DNA from: Bifidobacteriaceae bacterium
GTDB lineage: Bacteria > Actinomycetota > Actinomycetes > Actinomycetales > WQXJ01
Assembly: GCA_031281585.1 (NCBI GenBank)
Contig: JAITFE010000104.1
Coordinates: 1 to 40,298 of the forward strand
Length of the DNA stretch: 40,298 bases
Reading direction: 5' to 3'
The notes under the pieces were generated by a model that was given only the letters and a program-made list of their open reading frames with translations, was not told the origin of the DNA and searched no databases. Positions 17,579 through 26,117 of this stretch are shown in pieces (the first letter of the stretch is position 1; every line of letters starts with the position of its first letter). A program made the translations under genes and the position numbers.

Positions 17579-18005
17579 CCCACGCCAAGACCCCCGGCGG
17601 CGAACCCAGCAAATCGCGGCGGCCCGCGGCGTCCAAGCCGATGAGCGGGCCGTGCCCCTGGGGGTGCCGGCGTTGGCCCGCCACGCCGACCCTTTGCTCG
17701 CCCGGCCGGGCCCCAAGCGGGCCGGGCGGCCGGAGCCGGCCTCCGGGAAGGCGGGAGGCAGGCTGGGCGGGGTCGAGTGGGTGCGGGCGTTGGATTTGGC
17801 GACCGGGAAGGCGGCCGGGTTGGGTTCCCGGTTCGGGGTCCGCCAGGAATCAGCGGTCCGCCGCCTGCGGGCGGCGGCAAACCCGGTGTCCCGCCGCGGG
17901 GCCGCCCGCCGATCCGCCGCCGCGGCGGTTCTGCCGCCGGCGTCCGCGTTCGGCGCCACACCCCCGCCGGAGCGGGCGCGTTCCGGCGGGGCGGTGGCCC
18001 GGTGA
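17568..18005 (+). CDS. Hypothetical ICE protein, Arg/Ala-rich
   Basis: The frame has 145 codons and a strong ribosome site (AGGAGG, 6 bases before the ATG), which makes it real despite low complexity. The product is basic and Ala/Arg/Pro-rich. Residues ~65-105 (VEWVRALDLATGKAAGLGSR, then FGVRQESAVRRLRAA) could form a helix-turn-helix-like helical bundle; the rest looks disordered. It overlaps the DUF2637 gene by 11 nt and the next gene by 4 nt. I do not recognise a family. A DNA-binding accessory role is a guess from composition. Confidence 0.7.
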   Translation: MPNDPRQDPRRRTQQIAAARGVQADERAVPLGVPALARHADPLLARPGPKRAGRPEPASGKAGGRLGGVEWVRALDLATGKAAGLGSRFGVRQESAVRRLRAAANPVSRRGAARRSAAAAVLPPASAFGATPPPERARSGGAVAR

Positions 18006-18853
18006 ACGGGTCCGGCGGCGCGGCCCGGGTCGGCGGCTGGGACCGGTTCGCGGACCCGGAGTATCTGCGCGGACTGCTGATCCGGTTCCACCAGGAGGGT
18101 TGGGCCGGCGACCCCGAGGCCGGGGAATTGCTCGCCTACTGCATCGACCGGTTCGCGTCCCTGGCCCGCAAATGCGGCCTGGAACCGGAGGACGCCGGCC
18201 CGGCCGCGTTCGAGGCGATGCGGAACCCTTCCGCCCGGTACGCCCAAGACCCTTGGGCGGTGGTGGTCAAAGGGGTCGCCACCACTTTGCGGGCGGCGCA
18301 GTTCGCCGACGAGGCGTTGTGCTCGTTGGAGACCGCCCGCCGGGGCGGCCTGTCGGGTTGCCGCGCAGAGAGGTTCAGCGAACGGGACGCGCCAGTCTGG
18401 GAGCGCCGCCCCGAATTGTCTCAGCCGTTCCGCTGCACCCTGGAAGGCGACGGCGGGGAAGGGGAGGGCGCCGCCTCGGCGGCTTCGGTCCACGAGCAGG
18501 CCGCCCGGATAGCGGTGTGGTTCCATTCGCGCGGGTGGCGGCTCGACACGGCCTGGACCGCGGTGGAGGTGGTGATGCGCCGCTTGGCCGACGCCGGCAG
18601 CCGCCCGGCCTGCTATGAGCAGTTGCGGAGGGACCGGCACGCCCGCGCGGTCGTGGACCTGCCGCCGAAGTCTTGGACGGCGCTGCTCAGGCTGCTGCTG
18701 GGCTCCCCCGACCCGGGCAAGGCGTGGACCGCCGCCGGGAAGGGCATCCTCCTGCGGCTCGCCCTCGGCGAGACCATCGCCCACCTGGACGCGGACCGGG
18801 GCTTGGTGAGGGCGGCCAGGTTGGCGGCCCCGGATCTGGTCGGGCGTCGATGA
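18002..18853 (+). CDS. Hypothetical ICE protein
   Basis: This 283-residue soluble, mostly helical protein starts at a GTG overlapping the previous stop and ends in an ATGA overlap with the parB-like gene. It starts with WDRFADPEYLRGLLIRFH. The segment EPEDAGPAAFEAMRNPSA, then QDPWAVVVKGVATTLRAAQF, has the rhythm of a sigma-factor region 2 (an acidic D-A/E-x-AF helix, then DPWAW-like), but the match is weak. The C-terminal half is helical with KSWTALLRLLLGSPD. The conserved position between the primase and ParB genes suggests a replication or partition accessory. The function is unknown. Confidence 0.75.
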   Translation: MNGSGGAARVGGWDRFADPEYLRGLLIRFHQEGWAGDPEAGELLAYCIDRFASLARKCGLEPEDAGPAAFEAMRNPSARYAQDPWAVVVKGVATTLRAAQFADEALCSLETARRGGLSGCRAERFSERDAPVWERRPELSQPFRCTLEGDGGEGEGAASAASVHEQAARIAVWFHSRGWRLDTAWTAVEVVMRRLADAGSRPACYEQLRRDRHARAVVDLPPKSWTALLRLLLGSPDPGKAWTAAGKGILLRLALGETIAHLDADRGLVRAARLAAPDLVGRR

Positions 18854-19953
18854 CGGCCGGGGGAGCGCTGAACGGGTGCGTCAACCTGGAGTGGGCGGTG
18901 GACGCGATCATCGTCGGCGCGCGGCACCGCCAAGACCTCGGCGACCTGGACGGCTTGGTCGAGTCGATCCGGGAGCGCGGGCTCCTGCAGCCGGTCACGA
19001 TCACCCCGGACGGGGTGCTGATCTGCGGGGCGCGGCGCCTGGCCGCGTTGAAGCGCCTCGGGCACAAGCGGACGCCGGTGTGGGTGCGTTCCGGCCTGTC
19101 GGACAGGCTGTCGTCGCTGATGGCGGAAAGGGACGAGAACACGGCCAGGGCGCCGTATTCGAAAGTCGAGCTGGCGGCGTTGTACGAGGAGTTGAAACGG
19201 GAGATCGCCGCCGACGCGGCTCGCCGCAAGCAAGCCCACCAGTTCGGCGCGGACACGCGAGACCCCAGTTCGGACGGTTCCGCCAATTTGGCGGAACCGT
19301 GGCGGGGGAAAACCGATTCCCGCCGGCAGGCCGCGGCGATGCTCGGCGTCGGCGGCCACGTCACGTTGGAGAAAGTCCTCGCCATCCAGGAGATGGCCGA
19401 CGACCAGACCCGGCCGGAGGGGCTGCGGGCCGAAGCGCGCCGCGCGGTCGAGGAGATCGACCAGGGCGGCCCGGTCGACCCGTTGTTCAACCGGCTCAGG
19501 TCGCTGGTGCGGATAGACGATTTGGACCGGATCGCGGCCGACCCGGGCCAACCAGACCCGGCCCGCCAGGCCGCCAGAGAAGGCGCGCTGCTGCTGCGCC
19601 GGTTGGAGGACAACCCCGCCATGACCGGCCACGAGTTGGACCAGGCGGCCCGCGCCGCCCTCGCCCGCGTCCAACGCTCCCAAGGCCGCCGCCAACCCGC
19701 CAAACCCCGGCCCCCGAAACCAGGCCAGGAGCCGGACGGCCGGCCGCGGCGGGCGCTCAAGTCGGCGAAGTCGTTCGTCTGGACGTGGACCGAGATGGCC
19801 GCCTGGCCAGACGAATACGACCCCGCCGCCATAGCCCAAGCGTTGACCGAAGACCAATACCAGCGGTTCCTCAAGACCATGGACGCCGCCAACCAGTTCA
19901 CCGCAGAACTGACCCGCCACAGGCGACAACAACACGTCGAAACAGCCGCCTGA
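18850..19953 (+). CDS. ParB-like nuclease/partition-domain protein
   Basis: This 367-residue protein carries a ParB N-terminal domain at about 15-110. It has an HRQDLGDLDGLVESIRERG helix, LLQPVTITPDGVLICGARR (the ICG-x-RR/GERR-type box) and LMAERDENTARAPYSKVE. The middle part (about 150-185) carries a KorB-like helix-turn-helix (RRQAAAMLGVGGHVTLEKVL). The C-terminus is helical and basic. ParB/KorB-type proteins bind palindromic sites to partition DNA or repress transfer genes. No ParA is visible here, so regulation is as likely as partition. A 27-bp palindrome lies inside the gene (19274-19300). ATG overlaps the preceding stop. Confidence 0.85.
   Translation: MTAGGALNGCVNLEWAVDAIIVGARHRQDLGDLDGLVESIRERGLLQPVTITPDGVLICGARRLAALKRLGHKRTPVWVRSGLSDRLSSLMAERDENTARAPYSKVELAALYEELKREIAADAARRKQAHQFGADTRDPSSDGSANLAEPWRGKTDSRRQAAAMLGVGGHVTLEKVLAIQEMADDQTRPEGLRAEARRAVEEIDQGGPVDPLFNRLRSLVRIDDLDRIAADPGQPDPARQAAREGALLLRRLEDNPAMTGHELDQAARAALARVQRSQGRRQPAKPRPPKPGQEPDGRPRRALKSAKSFVWTWTEMAAWPDEYDPAAIAQALTEDQYQRFLKTMDAANQFTAELTRHRRQQHVETAA
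19274..19300. repeat. 27-bp palindrome inside the parB-like gene
   Basis: The 13-base arms ACGGTTCCGCCAA (19274-19286) and TTGGCGGAACCGT (19288-19300) are perfect inverted copies around a single T. It encodes the stretch between the ParB domain and the HTH region, in the least conserved part of the protein. Such symmetry fits a protein-binding site (parS-like or operator). No second copy was found by eye in the window. Confidence 0.7.
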
Positions 19954-20041
19954 CCGGCCACCGCCGAACCCACCCGCCGGGGCCCGGGGATGGCCGCGCA
20001 CCTGTTTTCAGACCGCCCACCCAGCCGAGCGAAGGAGATCA

Positions 20042-20716
20042 ATGATGCGCGATCCTGTTGGCGCCGCCGCTGTCCGCAGGCCCGCGGCCGCGCTGGCCGC
20101 GGTGGCCCTGGGGTTGGCGGTCCTCGCCGCCGTTGGCGCCGGGGTTTACGGGCTGTGGCTCGCGCCGGAACCCGCCGCCCCCGCGGGCGCCGACGCGGCC
20201 CCGCCGATGCGGGCGCCAACGACAGCGGCGCCCGCCCCGTCTTTCGGGGCGGGGGGAACGGGAGACCCGGAGGGGTTCGCCCGGTGGGCGGCCGAGACCC
20301 TGTTCGCCTGGGACGCCGCCACGATGGACCCGGCCGACGTGACCGCGACGCTGGTCGCCGCCGCAGACCCGGCTGGCGAGGAGACCGCCGGGCTCGCAGC
20401 CGACATCGCCGGGTACCTGCCCGACGCCCAAACCTGGGCGAAACTGCGCGGCATGGCCGCCACCCAGCGCCTCGACATCGACGCGATCATCGTCCCCGAC
20501 AAGTGGGAGCGGGCGGTTGCAGACGCCGCCGCGGGCCAGATCCTGCCTGGCACGGTCGCGTACACCGTCACCGGGACGCGGCGCCGGGAAGGCGTCTGGG
20601 AAGACCAGCCAGCCGTGTTCGACCAGCCCGTCTCGTTCACCTTGTTCGTCACCTGCGCGCCGTCGTTCCCGGAATGCCATCTGATGCGCCTGTCCAAACT
20701 GGGCGAGCCGCTGTGA
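20042..20716 (+). CDS. VirB8/TcpC-like conjugation protein (probable)
   Basis: This 224-residue protein has one N-terminal membrane helix (about 15-42) followed by an Ala/Pro-rich linker and an extracytoplasmic domain of about 150 residues. That layout, the size and the position ahead of the hydrolase and channel genes fit the VirB8/TcpC class of bitopic scaffold proteins with an NTF2-like fold. The C-terminal strands YTVTGTRRREGVWEDQ and SFTLFVTCAPSFPECHL suit such a fold. AAGGAG lies 4 bases before the ATG. The assignment rests on topology and context more than on sequence motifs. Confidence 0.5.
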   Translation: MMRDPVGAAAVRRPAAALAAVALGLAVLAAVGAGVYGLWLAPEPAAPAGADAAPPMRAPTTAAPAPSFGAGGTGDPEGFARWAAETLFAWDAATMDPADVTATLVAAADPAGEETAGLAADIAGYLPDAQTWAKLRGMAATQRLDIDAIIVPDKWERAVADAAAGQILPGTVAYTVTGTRRREGVWEDQPAVFDQPVSFTLFVTCAPSFPECHLMRLSKLGEPL

Positions 20717-20747
20717 CCCGCGAGGCGGCGACGGGAAGGGGACCGCG

Positions 20748-21905
20748 GTGAAGAAGATCCTGGCCGGCCTGGCGGCGGGCGGGCTGCTGCTGGCGCCCGG
20801 GTTGCCGCTGATCGCGGTGGGGTTGTTGATGAACCCGGCCGCGAAAGGCTCCTGCGTGATCAACACGGTCACCGTGGGCGCGATACCGGACGAGTTGGAA
20901 GTCGAGACCGCCGATGGCGCGAAGACCGTGTTGAACCGCCGGCAGCTGGGGCACGCCGCGACGATCATCGAAACCGGCGCCCGGACCAGCGGGGTGGGAG
21001 GCGACGGCATCGTCGTCGCGTTGATGGCCGCACTGACGGAGTCCACGCTGAGGATGCTGTCCAACGTGGGCGCCTACCCCGAGTCCGGCGACTACCCGAA
21101 CGACGGGGACGGCTCCGACCACGACAGCCTGGGGTTGTTCCAGATGCGCCACGAGACCGGCTGGGGGACCGTGGCGGACCTGATGGACCCCGCCTACCAA
21201 GCCAGGGCGTTCTACGGGGGACCCACCGGCCCGAACCACCCGTCGCCTCGGGGGCTGCTGGACGTGCCCGGATGGGAGACGATGCCGAAAGGCGACGCTG
21301 CCCAAGCGGTCGAGGCGTCCGCCTACCCCGACCGGTACGCCAACTGGGAGCCCGCCGCGGAGACGGTCCTGGCCGCGCTGACCAGCCCAGGCGGCGGGGG
21401 AGACCCACCGGGGTCGGGACGGGTGGTGTTCCCGCTGCCGTCCGGCACTTGGGTGAAAACGTCGCCGTTCGGGTGGCGGTGGCATCCGATCCTGGGGACC
21501 TGGCGCTTGCACGCCGGGACCGACTACTCCGCGGCGGACGGCACCCCGATCCTGGCCGCCATGGACGGCCAAGTCGTGTTCGCGGGGCCGTCCAGCGGAT
21601 ACGGCAACGCAATCATCGTCGACCATGTCATTGGCGGGGAGCCGGCCGCGTCGCTGTACGCGCACATGTGGGACGGGCACCTGTATGTGAAGGCCGGCGA
21701 CCAGGTCGCGGCCGGGCAGCACATCGCCGACGTCGGCTCGTCCGGCCGCTCGACCGGCCCCCACCTCCACTTCGAGATCCGGGTCGGCGCCGACCGGAAC
21801 CAGGCCACAGACCCCGACGCCTGGCTGGCCGGGCACGGCGCGGAGGGCCTGGGCGGGCCGGACCTATCCGCGGCGGGCTGCCACCTGGAACAGGCCGCCC
21901 CGTGA
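20748..21905 (+). CDS. Cell-wall hydrolase with lysozyme-like and M23 peptidase domains
   Basis: This 385-residue membrane-anchored or secreted protein starts with a hydrophobic segment (about 3-27). Residues ~60-200 resemble a lysozyme-like/transglycosylase domain (ALMAALTESTLRML with a candidate catalytic Glu, DSLGLFQMR). Residues ~235-350 form an M23 (LytM) endopeptidase: FGWRWHPILG, LHAGTDYSA with the first His and Asp ligands near 254-258, and GPHLHFEIR with HxH near 338-340. In Gram-positive conjugation systems such VirB1-like enzymes open peptidoglycan for the channel. GTG start, with a G/A-rich site (GGGAAGGGG) upstream. The stop overlaps the next gene by 4 nt. Confidence 0.87.
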   Translation: MKKILAGLAAGGLLLAPGLPLIAVGLLMNPAAKGSCVINTVTVGAIPDELEVETADGAKTVLNRRQLGHAATIIETGARTSGVGGDGIVVALMAALTESTLRMLSNVGAYPESGDYPNDGDGSDHDSLGLFQMRHETGWGTVADLMDPAYQARAFYGGPTGPNHPSPRGLLDVPGWETMPKGDAAQAVEASAYPDRYANWEPAAETVLAALTSPGGGGDPPGSGRVVFPLPSGTWVKTSPFGWRWHPILGTWRLHAGTDYSAADGTPILAAMDGQVVFAGPSSGYGNAIIVDHVIGGEPAASLYAHMWDGHLYVKAGDQVAAGQHIADVGSSGRSTGPHLHFEIRVGADRNQATDPDAWLAGHGAEGLGGPDLSAAGCHLEQAAP

Positions 21906-22159
21906 CCCCGGACTTCTCGGCCGTCACCGGGGACGCGCTCGCTGAAGCGGTCGGCGCGTTGCTGACCGTGGTGCTGGTCGCCGCGGTCGCCTCCATGGTC
22001 GTCTCCGCGGTCTGCTGGGCCTACGGCGAACAACAGGGCAACTGGCAATTGGCCGCGAAAGGCAAGACCGGGCTGCTAACCGCGCTCGGCGCCGCCACGG
22101 CCGCCGGCGGCGCCATCGCCTGGATCAACTTCCTCATCGGCGTGGGCGAAACCCTGTAA
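21902..22159 (+). CDS. Small two-helix membrane protein, DUF6112-like (copy 1)
   Basis: The 85-residue product has two hydrophobic helices (about 15-40 and 55-78) separated by a short polar loop with AAKGKTG. GTG overlaps the hydrolase stop. Its last 53 residues align without gaps to those of the 107-residue protein encoded at 22493 (about 19 identities, including VSA..W..G, N..LA..GK.G and NF..GVG). The pair are therefore paralogs. Size and topology resemble VirB2/TrbC-type pilins or small channel subunits. The function is inferred. The stop is followed by a 333-nt gap. Confidence 0.72.
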   Translation: MTPDFSAVTGDALAEAVGALLTVVLVAAVASMVVSAVCWAYGEQQGNWQLAAKGKTGLLTALGAATAAGGAIAWINFLIGVGETL

Positions 22160-22492
22160 ACCCGCGGCCCGCCCGAGCCGCAGGTCCCGGCGCCGCCCGG
22201 AGACTTGAGCCCGCGCCGGGGTCTCCCTCACCGCCGCGGGCCGGGAGAAGCGAACGGCGCTCACGGGCGACCGCCGGGCTCACGGCCGGGCGGCTTTCGT
22301 CGCCCGGCGCGACCGCGCAGAGCCGGCCGGCCCCTCTGCGGCGGCGCCGGCCCTTCTCCAAGCCATATCGCCTGGCCCGCAGCCGGTGGGACGGCCGAAG
22401 CCGGGCCGGGGTTTGGGTGCCGGCCCGCACCTTGGCTTCGACCGACACCCGGAGCGGGCCGTCTCGGGACCGCCGACTTGAAGGAGCGAACC
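22160..22492. other. 333-nt GC-rich gap between the paralogous small membrane genes
   Basis: No protein frame with a start and ribosome site is convincing here. The sequence is rich in GC inverted repeats. The best (22285-22308) is listed separately, and GGCCGGC/GCCGGCC arms occur shortly after it. The next gene has its own strong ribosome site. An attenuator, a processing site or a structured RNA are all possible. Confidence 0.5.
22285..22308 (+). terminator. Strong hairpin (attenuator or terminator) within the conjugation operon
   Basis: GCCGGGCGGC (22285-22294) pairs with GTCGCCCGGC (22299-22308): ten base pairs including one G-U, closing a TTTC tetraloop. It lies 126 nt after the stop of copy 1 and 185 nt before the start of copy 2. 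No T-run follows. It could end part of the transcription and lower expression of the downstream genes. Confidence 0.45.
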
Positions 22493-22816
22493 GTGGTCAA
22501 CGCCCTCGTTGAAACCCTGACCGTTTTTGCGGCCGGCCTGCCAGCCGACATCGACATCACCCCGAACGACACCGGCCTGCCCGGCATCAGCCAGTTGAAG
22601 ACGATCGTCGGGGCGATCATGACGATCGGTCTGATCCTGTCCGTCCTGGCGTTGATCGTCTCGGCGATCGTGTGGGGGTTCGGGTCGAACTCGTCCAACC
22701 CGCACCTCGCGTCGCGCGGCAAGGTCGGTGTGGTCGTGTCCTGCGCCGCCGCGGTTGTCTGCGGAGCGAGTGTCACTTTGGTCAATTTCTTCTGGGGCGT
22801 CGGCCAAGCCGTATAG
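22493..22816 (+). CDS. DUF6112-type small membrane protein (copy 2)
   Basis: The 107-residue product matches the actinobacterial DUF6112 pattern: LPGISQLKTIVGAIMTIGLI, then a first helix, the loop SNPHLASRGKVG, a second helix and VNFFWGVG. GTG 22493 is chosen because AAGGAG lies six bases upstream. It is paralogous to the preceding 85-residue protein but has about 20 extra N-terminal residues. It stands immediately before trbL/virB6. A pilin-like or channel-subunit role is inferred from size, topology and position. Confidence 0.82.
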   Translation: MVNALVETLTVFAAGLPADIDITPNDTGLPGISQLKTIVGAIMTIGLILSVLALIVSAIVWGFGSNSSNPHLASRGKVGVVVSCAAAVVCGASVTLVNFFWGVGQAV

Positions 22817-22879
22817 CGAAACCACAGGCCGCGGCCTTGGGAAACACCGCCGCGCGAGGGGATTGGGGAGGTCTAGGCG

Positions 22880-24247
22880 ATGGGTGTTTGCGATGTTCCG
22901 GTGATCTCGACGGTGTGCGACGTGGCCGGGGAGGGCGCCGCGACGTTGATCTCGGCGCCGTTCGACTGGCTGGCCTCCGCGATGGGCCAAGCGGCCGGAT
23001 GGGTGTTCGAGCAGGTCTGGAACGTATTCGACACGACCACCATGGTCGATGTGACCAACGCAGGTTACAGGAGGGTTTACGCGCTGGTGTTCGGGATCGC
23101 CTGCCTGGTGATGCTCGTGTTCTTCGCCCTCCAGCTGATCACTGGGCTGGCCCGCCGGGAGGGCGGCGCCTTGGGACGCGCCGTGGCGGGGTTGGCGAAG
23201 TCGGTGCTCGGGTCGTTCCTCGCCCTCGCGTTGACGGGTCTGCTGCTTGAGGCCACGGACCAGATATGCGTCGGGATAGTGCAGGCGTCCGGCACCACCA
23301 TGGCGGACATGGGCGGAAAGATCGCGCTGCTGGCGGCCGGGCTGACCGCGATCAACCTGACCGCGCCCGGGGTCGGCGCGATCATCACCATCTTCCTGGC
23401 CGGGCTGGCCATCAGCTCCGCACTGATCGTCTGGTTCAGCTTGCTGATCCGCAAAGCCCTGATCCTGGTGTCCGTCGTGCTGGCGCCGTTCGCCTTGGCG
23501 GGCGCGTCGTGGGACGCGACCCGGGGCTGGTTCTCGAAATGGGCGTCGTTCACGATCGCGCTGATCGTCTCCAAGCTCGTGCTGGTGGTGATCTTGCTGG
23601 TCGCGGTCACCCAGACCGCCTCCCCGATAGCCCCCGACCTGCAATCCGTGTCCGAGCCCATCGCGGGGGTGGTGTTAATGCTGGTCGCCGCGTTCGCCCC
23701 CTACATGACCTACAAGCTGGCGGCGTTCATGGGCGCCGACATGTACCACCTGATGTCCGCGGAGCAAGAAGCCAAACACGCCGTCAACCGGCCCCTGCCC
23801 GTCCGCGTCCCGGCCGGCAACCCGCAAACCGTCCTCCCGCCCGCCGCCGGCGGGACAGGAGCCCCGACCGCGGGTCCGCCCGGCGGCGGCCAGGCCGCCG
23901 CGCCCGCAGCCGCCGGGACTGGCGGCGGAGCTTCGGGCGGCGCGGCCGCCGGTGGCGCTTCCGCCGGGTCGGCGGGCGGAGCTTCGGCCGGGGCGGCGGC
24001 CGGCGGGCCAGCCGCCGCGGTGATCGTCGGCGCGCGGGTGGTCAAAGGGGCGGCGACCGCCGGGCCGGCCCTCGGCGGCGTTGTCGGCGGAGCCGCCTCC
24101 GGGACGGCTGGCGCGGCGGGGCCCCCGCCGACCCCGCAGCCCGCCGCACCGCCGCCGTCTGGCGGCCCGGCGCCCGCGCCGAGCCCGGCTCCTCCCAACC
24201 CGCCTGGACCGGCTCCCTCGCCTGGGCCGGGCGCGGGCGGGGTGTGA
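22880..24247 (+). CDS. TrbL/VirB6-like conjugation channel protein
   Basis: This 455-residue polytopic membrane protein has about six hydrophobic helices between 60 and 290. They include VFGIACLVMLVFFALQLI, a glycine-rich LLIRKALILVSVVLAPFALA region followed by WDATRGW, and SEPIAGVVLMLVAAFAPYMT. R-K-A-L..V..P.A..G is typical of TrbL/VirB6 inner-membrane channel components. The C-terminal ~150 residues are Gly/Ala/Pro low complexity, probably disordered and cytoplasmic. ATG start with GGGGAGG upstream. The next gene starts 3 nt after the stop. Confidence 0.87.
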   Translation: MGVCDVPVISTVCDVAGEGAATLISAPFDWLASAMGQAAGWVFEQVWNVFDTTTMVDVTNAGYRRVYALVFGIACLVMLVFFALQLITGLARREGGALGRAVAGLAKSVLGSFLALALTGLLLEATDQICVGIVQASGTTMADMGGKIALLAAGLTAINLTAPGVGAIITIFLAGLAISSALIVWFSLLIRKALILVSVVLAPFALAGASWDATRGWFSKWASFTIALIVSKLVLVVILLVAVTQTASPIAPDLQSVSEPIAGVVLMLVAAFAPYMTYKLAAFMGADMYHLMSAEQEAKHAVNRPLPVRVPAGNPQTVLPPAAGGTGAPTAGPPGGGQAAAPAAAGTGGGASGGAAAGGASAGSAGGASAGAAAGGPAAAVIVGARVVKGAATAGPALGGVVGGAASGTAGAAGPPPTPQPAAPPPSGGPAPAPSPAPPNPPGPAPSPGPGAGGV

Positions 24248-24250
24248 CCG

Positions 24251-25711
24251 GTGGGCGCGGCCAGGCCGGAACACCGCGAGCTTGGGCCGGTGAAGTTCTC
24301 CCGCCTGACCAGGCGCGGCCTCCTGCTCGGCTTGGCGGGCCCGCAACTGGCCTGCCTGGCGGCGGCAGCCGCCGCGCTGGTCGGCGGGCTGTATTCGGGC
24401 GGCGCGGCGGGGTTGGCGTGGACCGCGCCCGTCTGGGCGGCTGGCGCGTGCCTCGCCCTGGCCGGGGTGGGCGGAAGGAAACTGATCGTATGGGCGCCTG
24501 TTGTCTGCCGGTGGGCGTCACGCAGCTGGGGAGGCCAAACCGTGTACCGACGCCGCATCGCCAAGCCCCGACCCGCCGGGACCCTCGCCCTGCCGGGCGA
24601 CGCCGCCGCGTTGCGGCAGCACCAGGACCCCGCCACCGGGGCGGTCATGGTCCACGACCCGCACAACCAGACCCTGACCGCGACAGCGGAGCTCGCCCAC
24701 CCGTCATTCGTCCTGCTGGACCCGCTGGACCAGGAACGCCGCGTCCAAACCTGGGGGAGGGTGCTGGCGTCGTGCTGCCGGTCCGGCCGGGTCGCCCGCG
24801 TCCAAATCCTGGAGCGGACCCTGCCGGACTCCGGCACCGGCCTGGCCGACTGGTGGCGGAAACACGGCCGGGACGACGGGTCTTGGACCGCGCGGGTGTA
24901 CCGGGACCTGATCGACCGGGCCGGTCCCGCCTCCGAACGCCACCAAACCACTATCTCGGTGGCGTTGGACCTGAAGGCCGCCGTCCGGGCGGTCCGGGGT
25001 GCCGGCGGCGGGATCAAAGGCGCCGCCGCCGTGCTCGGCCAAGAATGCGCCACCCTGGCGACTGCGCTGCGCGCCGCCGACCTGCGTGTCGCGAGATGGT
25101 GGGGGCCGGAAGAACTCGCGTTCGCGCTCAGAACCGCCTACGACCCTGACGCCGCCCGCCGCTTGGAGGCCAACCCCCAGTTGGGCCGCGACCTGGCTCA
25201 GGCGGGGCCGGTCGCGGTGCGGGAGTCGTGGGCGCGGATGCGCACCGACACGGGGTTCCACGCGGTGCTGTGGATCTCGGAGTGGCCCCGCTCCCAGGTG
25301 TTCCCCGGCTTCCTCGCGCCGCTGCTGCTCTCGTCCGGGATCAGGCGTGCGTTCTCCCTGACCGTGGAGCCGATGCGGGCCGACCAGGCCGCCCGCGACC
25401 TGCGGAAAAAGAAGACCGAGCATTTGGCGGACCAAACCCAGCGCGCCCGGATCGGGCAAATCGAAGACGCCGCCCAGCAGGCCGAATACCAAGACGTCCT
25501 GGCGCAGGAAGCCGACCTGGCGTCCGGGCACGGCGTGTGCCGCTACACCGGGCTGATCGCCGTCACCGCCCCCACCGAACCGGGGCTGCAAGCCGCCCTG
25601 GCCGCCGTCGAGCAAGCCGCCGTCCAAGCGTCCTGCGAGACCAGGACCCTGGTCGGCCAGCAAGCCCAAGCGTTCACCGCCGCCGCCCTGCCCCTCGCCC
25701 GCCCCGTCTGA
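24251..25711 (+). CDS. SCO6880-like/PrgI-fused conjugation protein
   Basis: This 486-residue protein resembles the SCO6880 family of actinobacterial ICEs. Two membrane helices at about 25-75 (PrgI/VirB3-like) follow the motif FSRLTRRGLLLGL. A long soluble part related to the N-terminal domain of VirB4 follows: RVQTWGRVLASCCRSGRVAR, RHQTTISVALDLKAA, and the late segment RRAFSLTVEPMRADQAARDL with a KKKTEH motif. No Walker A box is visible. It therefore probably works with the separate ATPase encoded downstream, together equalling a VirB3-VirB4. GTG start. After it the strand switches for one small gene. Confidence 0.8.
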   Translation: MGAARPEHRELGPVKFSRLTRRGLLLGLAGPQLACLAAAAAALVGGLYSGGAAGLAWTAPVWAAGACLALAGVGGRKLIVWAPVVCRWASRSWGGQTVYRRRIAKPRPAGTLALPGDAAALRQHQDPATGAVMVHDPHNQTLTATAELAHPSFVLLDPLDQERRVQTWGRVLASCCRSGRVARVQILERTLPDSGTGLADWWRKHGRDDGSWTARVYRDLIDRAGPASERHQTTISVALDLKAAVRAVRGAGGGIKGAAAVLGQECATLATALRAADLRVARWWGPEELAFALRTAYDPDAARRLEANPQLGRDLAQAGPVAVRESWARMRTDTGFHAVLWISEWPRSQVFPGFLAPLLLSSGIRRAFSLTVEPMRADQAARDLRKKKTEHLADQTQRARIGQIEDAAQQAEYQDVLAQEADLASGHGVCRYTGLIAVTAPTEPGLQAALAAVEQAAVQASCETRTLVGQQAQAFTAAALPLARPV

Positions 25712-25738
25712 CCGGCGGCGGGGAGGGGCGGACGGCCG

Positions 25739-26002
25739 CTACCCGGCGCCCCCGACCCTGAACTCGATCAGCTTTCCCTCGCTGATCATCCTGGCGTACT
25801 TGGCGGCCTCGTCGTCGGGCAAGCGGCCGCCGTCGCGGGTGAACAGCGCCACGACGGCTGGTTTGACCTCTCCGGTCGGCCGGCCCCTGTACTCGGCGGC
25901 GAGCCGCCGCATCTCGGCGTTCTTCGCGTCCGCGGCCTTTCGGGCCGCGTCGCTCACCACGCGTTCCAACTCCCTCTCGTCGATCCTGATCCTCGTTTTC
26001 AT
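25739..26002 (-). CDS. Small charged hypothetical protein on the opposite strand
   Basis: The 87-codon product is soluble and charged: MKTRIRIDERELERVVSDAA, a long Lys/Glu/Arg helix, and a C-terminal segment with EVKPAVVALFTRDGG and MISEGKLIEFRVG. AAGGAG lies five bases before the ATG at 26002, better spaced than the adjacent GTG at 26005, so the gene is probably real. It is the only minus-strand gene in the core transfer region. It points toward the SCO6880-like gene and diverges from virB4. I do not recognise the family. It may be an independently expressed regulator or cargo gene. Confidence 0.65.
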   Translation of the reverse strand: MKTRIRIDERELERVVSDAARKAADAKNAEMRRLAAEYRGRPTGEVKPAVVALFTRDGGRLPDDEAAKYARMISEGKLIEFRVGGAG

Positions 26003-26117
26003 CACAACTCCTTCCCCCGCCCCGGATAGCGCGCGCTTGTCACGCGCCCCGGTCCTCGCGGCACGCGACCGACGCTACATGCGGGGTCTGACACCGTGAG
26101 CCGCGCACCTGTCCCAC

